Below, piece by piece: positions 60,590-64,000 of a DNA stretch of 64,000 nucleotides (the first letter of the stretch is position 1; each line of letters opens with the position of its first letter). The notes under the pieces were generated by a model. The model searched no databases and had not been told where the DNA came from. It was given only the letters and a program-made list of their open reading frames with translations. Location of the stretch: assembly GCA_905197685.1 (NCBI GenBank), contig CAJJZS010000001.1, forward strand, positions 310,001 through 374,000. The letters run 5' to 3'. Both the position numbers and the translations under genes were made by a program. The DNA is from an uncultured Oscillospiraceae bacterium. GTDB taxonomy: Bacteria > Bacillota > Clostridia > Oscillospirales > Ruminococcaceae.

Positions 60590-61654
60590 GTGAGTTGTAA
60601 GACAAAAAACAGATTGTTGCTGTTGGTATTGGCAGTTTTGCTGATTGGAATTGTAATTGCGGCAAATGCGGTGATGAGCAACAACACTCCGATTGTTTCC
60701 ACTGCTTTTATTATGGATACCGTTGTGGAACAAAAACTGTATGGCAAGCAGGCAGAACAAGCTGCGGCAGAAATTGAACAACGGCTGAGAGAATACGAAA
60801 AACGCTGTTCGATGTATCTTCCGGAAAGTGAGATTGATAAAATCAATCAAAATGCCGGAAAAGGAACGGTGGAGGTTTCTCAGAACACGGCGAAGATGAT
60901 TGCCCGAGCAAAGGAATTGTGCGAAGAGTCGGAAGGGCTGTTTGACATTACGATTGCCCCTTTGACACAGCTGTGGGGAATCACCGGAGAAAATCCACAG
61001 GTTCCTTCCCAAAAGGAGATTGAACAGGCGCGCAGTCTGGTTGATTATCGGGATATTATAATAGAAGGTAATCGAGTGGGTCTGCGCCGGAAAGGGCAGG
61101 CGATGGATTTAGGCGCTGTGGCAAAAGGCGCTGCCTGCGATATTGTGCGCGAAGTAGCGGAGCAATATCAGATTACCTGCGGATATGTTTCCATTGGCGG
61201 AAATCTGATTGTTCTAAAAGAAACCCCGATAGGAAAGGAAAAAAGTTACCGATTCGGAATCCGTGACCCGCAAGGAACAGAAGCGGAATATTTTGCGACT
61301 GTTTCGCTCAACGGCAAAACGATGGCGACCACCGGAACTTATGAGCGATGGTTTGAGCAGGACGGAAAACGCTACCATCATATCCTTGACCCAAGAACCG
61401 GTTATCCGGCAGAATCGGATTTGATTTCTGTTTCGGTGATTTCGGAAAACGGTTTGCTGGCGGACTGTTTGTCAACCACCCTTTTTCTGGAAGGAAAACA
61501 GGCGGCTCTTTCTAAGATGCAGGAAGAAGAATATCAATTAGTCATTGTTGATAAAGAGGGAGCAGTTTTTTACTCTCCGTCTTTAGAGCAATCGTTTGAA
61601 CCAAATCCGGAAAAAGAATATCAGTTTATCTGTTATCAAAAAGATGCCGAATAA
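60590..61654 (+). CDS. apbE: FAD:protein FMN transferase ApbE
   Basis: 354 residues. It attaches FMN from FAD to Thr residues of RnfD, RnfG and related proteins outside the membrane. An N-terminal anchor (KTKNRLLLLVLAVLLIGIVI) precedes the ApbE domain: FIMDTVVEQKLYG, SEGLFDITIAPLTQLWGI, KGQAMDLGAVAKGAACDIV, SIGGNLIVL, MATTGTYERWF and RYHHILDPRTGYPAESDLIS. The start is GTG 60590 behind TTAGGGGGG, placed after the predicted transcription start. The neighbouring rnfC and rnfD genes are its expected targets' operon. Confidence 0.95.
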   Translation: MSCKTKNRLLLLVLAVLLIGIVIAANAVMSNNTPIVSTAFIMDTVVEQKLYGKQAEQAAAEIEQRLREYEKRCSMYLPESEIDKINQNAGKGTVEVSQNTAKMIARAKELCEESEGLFDITIAPLTQLWGITGENPQVPSQKEIEQARSLVDYRDIIIEGNRVGLRRKGQAMDLGAVAKGAACDIVREVAEQYQITCGYVSIGGNLIVLKETPIGKEKSYRFGIRDPQGTEAEYFATVSLNGKTMATTGTYERWFEQDGKRYHHILDPRTGYPAESDLISVSVISENGLLADCLSTTLFLEGKQAALSKMQEEEYQLVIVDKEGAVFYSPSLEQSFEPNPEKEYQFICYQKDAE

Positions 61655-61680
61655 TCGCTTAGAACGGGGAGGGAAAGCAG

Positions 61681-62223
61681 ATGAAAAAAAATATTGCCGG
61701 AAAAATCAGCCTGATGGGATTGCTGTTTGCGTTGGCGATGGCATTTTCCTATCTGGAAAGTATGATTGTAATTCCCGGACTTCTTCCCGGAATCCGTTTA
61801 GGGCTCTCTAACCTTGTTACTATGTATTGTCTGTTTTTCTTGGGCAAAACATACGGCTACACTATGGCGGTGATGAAATCGGTGTTTGTATCCTTAACAA
61901 GGGGAATGGTTGCCGGAGCGCTGAGCCTGTGCGGCGGATTGTTTTCGGTAAGCGCAATTCTTTTAGTGGATTATTTAAGCAGACATACGCTGCACTATAT
62001 GACGCTCAGCGTGATTGGAGCAGTATTTCACAATATCGGTCAGATGATTCTTGCAAGGTATCTGACCAATGTGTTTTTATATTACTACATTCCTGTTTTG
62101 CTGATTGCCGGGTTGCTGGTGGGAATTTTAACAGGAAAGATTTTTCAATGGATAATACCCTATCTTCCGCAGCGGTATCGCAGACAGCTGCGAGATGCAG
62201 GCGGTAAAAAGGGATTATTATAA
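61681..62223 (+). CDS. Gx transporter / Hpre_diP_synt_I family membrane protein
   Basis: 180 residues with about five hydrophobic segments. Family pattern: LMGLLFALAMAFSYLESMI, PGLLPGIRLGLSNLVTMYCL and FVSLTRGMVAGALSLCGGLF. It was named after component I of heptaprenyl diphosphate synthase (Pfam Hpre_diP_synt_I) but the membrane topology fits an ECF-S-like transporter, and the family is now often called Gx transporter. It lies between apbE and rnfC, 26 bp after apbE with GGGGAGGG upstream. A flavin- or quinone-related role is possible by context only. Confidence 0.85.
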   Translation: MKKNIAGKISLMGLLFALAMAFSYLESMIVIPGLLPGIRLGLSNLVTMYCLFFLGKTYGYTMAVMKSVFVSLTRGMVAGALSLCGGLFSVSAILLVDYLSRHTLHYMTLSVIGAVFHNIGQMILARYLTNVFLYYYIPVLLIAGLLVGILTGKIFQWIIPYLPQRYRRQLRDAGGKKGLL

Positions 62224-62307
62224 AGATACGCAAGCCGTAAAACAATGCGGCTTGATTATCATGTCTGAAGGTTTTTCAGGCAAATCATAGAAATGGGGGC
62301 TAAAATC

Positions 62308-63615
62308 GTGTCTAACAATGGAAGAAAGACATTGCCGGGCGTGCACGTTCCGCATCACAAGAACACCAATGACAGTGTTCCGCAGGTCATGCCTGTTCCG
62401 GACAAGGTGTACATTTCCCTGCATATGCACATGGGTGCGCCTTGCGAACCGCTGGTAAAGAAGGGGGATTACGTTAAGGTAGGACAGCTCATCGGCTCTT
62501 CTGAGGCTTTTATGAGCGCAAGAACCCACTCAAGCGTTTCCGGTACGGTTGAAGCGATTACAACAATGACAACCAGTATCGGCAATACCGACCAGGTTGT
62601 GGTGATTGCAACCGACGGAAAGCAGGAAGTATCCGAAGAGGTAAAACCTCCGGTTGTCACAAACTACCAGGAATTTTTGGAAGCTTTAAAATGTTCCGGT
62701 CTGGTCGGTTTGGGCGGCGCAGGATTTCCGGCTCATGTAAAGTTCAACCTGAAGGATTTGAACGCGGTAGACACTCTGGTAATCAATGCGGCAGAATGTG
62801 AGCCTTACATTACCACCGACCTGAGAACCATGCTGGATAAATCCGATATGCTGCTCAAGGGAATTAAAACCGTACAGAAGCTGATGGATATTCAAAAGGT
62901 TTATATCGGAATTGAAGATAACAAACAAAATGCGATTGAAAAGCTGAAAAAGGAAACAGAAAACGACAGCACAATCGAGGTTGTTGCGCTCAAAGCGATG
63001 TACCCGAAGGGCGCAGAAAAGGTGATTGCATACGAAACCTGCGGCAAGGTGATTAAAGAAGGTCAACTTCCGTTCCAAGCAGGGGTTATTATCAGCAACG
63101 TAACCTCGATGGCATTTATCGGGGAATATCTGACTACCGGTATGCCGCTGATTACAAAAACCTTGACAATCGACGGCTCCGCAATTAAAGAACCGAAAAA
63201 CGTAGTTGCTCCAATCGGCGCAACCTTTAAAGATATTGTTGATTTCTGCGGCGGTTTTACCGAAGAACCGGCAAAAGTTTTGATGGGCGGTCCTATGATG
63301 GGCACTCCGTTGTATGACATCAACTATCCTTTGGTAAAAAACAACAACGCGATGCTTGCTTTCACAAAAGCAGACGCTCCGCATTGGGAAGAAACCGCTT
63401 GTATTCGCTGCGGACGCTGTGTCAGAGCCTGTCCAATGGGCTTGATGCCGTCGCTGATTGAAACTGCATTTAAGATGAAAGATACCGATGAATTAAAGGC
63501 GCTGAAGGTAAACCTGTGTATCGAGTGTGGATGCTGCTCCTATGTTTGCCCGGCAAAAAGACCGTTGGTGGTTACCAATAAACTGTCTAAGCGCATGATT
63601 GCTCCAAAAAAATAA
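62308..63615 (+). CDS. rnfC: Ion-translocating oxidoreductase subunit RnfC
   Basis: 435 residues from GTG 62308 (GGGGGC 9 bases upstream), or 440 from ATG 62293, which lacks a ribosome binding site. RnfC is the soluble NADH-binding subunit of the Rnf complex, which couples ferredoxin:NAD oxidoreduction to ion pumping. It shows PDKVYISLHMHMGAPCEPLV and GDYVKVGQLIG (barrel-sandwich start), GLVGLGGAGFPAHVKFN (FMN/NADH Rossmann part), INAAECEPYITTDLRTML, and two 4Fe-4S motifs CIRCGRCVRACPMG and CIECGCCSYVCPAKRP at the C-terminus. rnfD follows 16 bp later. Confidence 0.96.
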   Translation: MSNNGRKTLPGVHVPHHKNTNDSVPQVMPVPDKVYISLHMHMGAPCEPLVKKGDYVKVGQLIGSSEAFMSARTHSSVSGTVEAITTMTTSIGNTDQVVVIATDGKQEVSEEVKPPVVTNYQEFLEALKCSGLVGLGGAGFPAHVKFNLKDLNAVDTLVINAAECEPYITTDLRTMLDKSDMLLKGIKTVQKLMDIQKVYIGIEDNKQNAIEKLKKETENDSTIEVVALKAMYPKGAEKVIAYETCGKVIKEGQLPFQAGVIISNVTSMAFIGEYLTTGMPLITKTLTIDGSAIKEPKNVVAPIGATFKDIVDFCGGFTEEPAKVLMGGPMMGTPLYDINYPLVKNNNAMLAFTKADAPHWEETACIRCGRCVRACPMGLMPSLIETAFKMKDTDELKALKVNLCIECGCCSYVCPAKRPLVVTNKLSKRMIAPKK

Positions 63616-63631
63616 TTTGAGGTGAATTGCT

Positions 63632-64000
63632 TTGAGTAACAAATTGATCGTATCCGCTTCGCCGCATATCAGAGATCATGCGACGACCAGCACGATTATG
63701 AGGGATGTTTTAATTGCTTTGGCTCCGGCAATGATTGCCGCAACCATTATTTTCGGTTTTCGCGCTTTGCTGATGACCGCTGTCTGTGTTGCCGCCTGCG
63801 TTTTCTTTGAATATGCAACCGAGCGTATTTTGGGCAGAACCAACACAATTTCGGATTTAAGCGCAGCAGTTACCGGTGTGATTCTTTCCTTTAACCTGCC
63901 GGTTCAGCTGCCAATCTGGATGGCTGTTCTCGGATGCTTCTTTGCAATTGTTGTAGTAAAACAATTGTTCGGAGGTATCGGCAACAACTTTGCAAACCCT
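63632..64000 (+). CDS. rnfD: Ion-translocating oxidoreductase subunit RnfD, N-terminal part
   Basis: The first 123 codons; the window ends inside the gene. TTG 63632 is the start, with GAGGTG 7 bases upstream and the family N-terminus SNKLIVSASPHIRDHATTST. Membrane segments follow (VLIALAPAMIAATIIFGFRA, LMTAVCVAACVFFEYATERI), then ISDLSAAVTGVILSFNLP and the GGIGNNFANP motif typical of RnfD/NqrB. The Thr that receives covalent FMN lies beyond the window. Covalent flavin would be attached by the ApbE encoded upstream. Confidence 0.94.
   Translation, partial: MSNKLIVSASPHIRDHATTSTIMRDVLIALAPAMIAATIIFGFRALLMTAVCVAACVFFEYATERILGRTNTISDLSAAVTGVILSFNLPVQLPIWMAVLGCFFAIVVVKQLFGGIGNNFANP

Overview
The window looks like chromosomal DNA of an anaerobic, low-to-middle GC Firmicute of the class Clostridia, probably a gut Oscillospirales-type organism. 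Support comes from a partial Rnf operon, small families typical of Clostridia (CD1871A-type CXXC protein, CD1247-type Cys/Asp-rich protein), an AUU-initiated infC, Firmicute gene orders (rnc-smc-ftsY, yhbY-nadD-yqeK-LCP-rsfS-leuS, dprA-topA-trmFO, infC-rpmI-rplT) and TTGACA/TATAAT promoters. The genus is inference. I saw no rRNA, tRNA, insertion sequence, prophage or CRISPR array.

Layout. 1-265: end of a glutamate synthase. 405-6421: a two-component system followed by an ABC exporter whose middle protein fuses a permease to an M1-type peptidase domain. 6470-10521 (minus strand): a second two-component system followed by two thioredoxin-like lipoproteins, a 43-aa CXXC peptide and a polyferredoxin membrane protein, which together look like a trans-membrane thiol/electron relay. 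10935-11027: a 30-aa membrane peptide. 11238-15030: ribF, rpsO and pnp with structured leaders. 15115-19898: a LysR regulator and an operon of a DUF3100 membrane protein, a small membrane protein, an M20 amidohydrolase and a DUF1177 protein, probably an uptake-and-hydrolysis system of unknown substrate. 19991-24067 (minus): sbcCD. 24179-32548: an O-antigen-ligase-like protein and addBA. 32821-34931: infC-rpmI-rplT and an rRNA methyltransferase. 34964-40035: dprA, topA, trmFO. 40055-47843: plsX, rnc, a radical SAM protein, an NTF2-like protein, smc, ftsY. 47840-54636: RdgB-type pyrophosphatase, yhbY, nadD, yqeK, an LCP ligase, rsfS and leuS, the last preceded by a 74-bp direct repeat. 54876-58353: rpsU, a YqeG phosphatase, a TIM-barrel AP-endonuclease-like protein, aroQ, efp and the CD1247-type protein. 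58603-60218: a sortase-anchored InlB-repeat surface protein interrupted at a G9 tract. 60590-64000: apbE, a Gx-transporter/Hpre_diP_synt_I protein, rnfC and the start of rnfD.

How the parts work together. Most of the window is housekeeping: translation, RNA decay, recombination repair, chromosome segregation and membrane targeting. The accessory parts are the two sensor-controlled envelope systems, the DUF3100/M20/DUF1177 operon and the surface protein. The strongest unusual signals are: the G9 tract that puts the signal peptide and the mature surface protein in different frames (candidate phase variation); an AP-endonuclease-like gene whose conserved N-terminus lies upstream of any ATG/GTG/TTG and suggests an AUA start; a hairpin that is both terminator-like and covers a ribosome binding site in the redox operon; and the direct-repeat leader of leuS. 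All functional calls rest on reading motifs and translations by eye; no database search was run.
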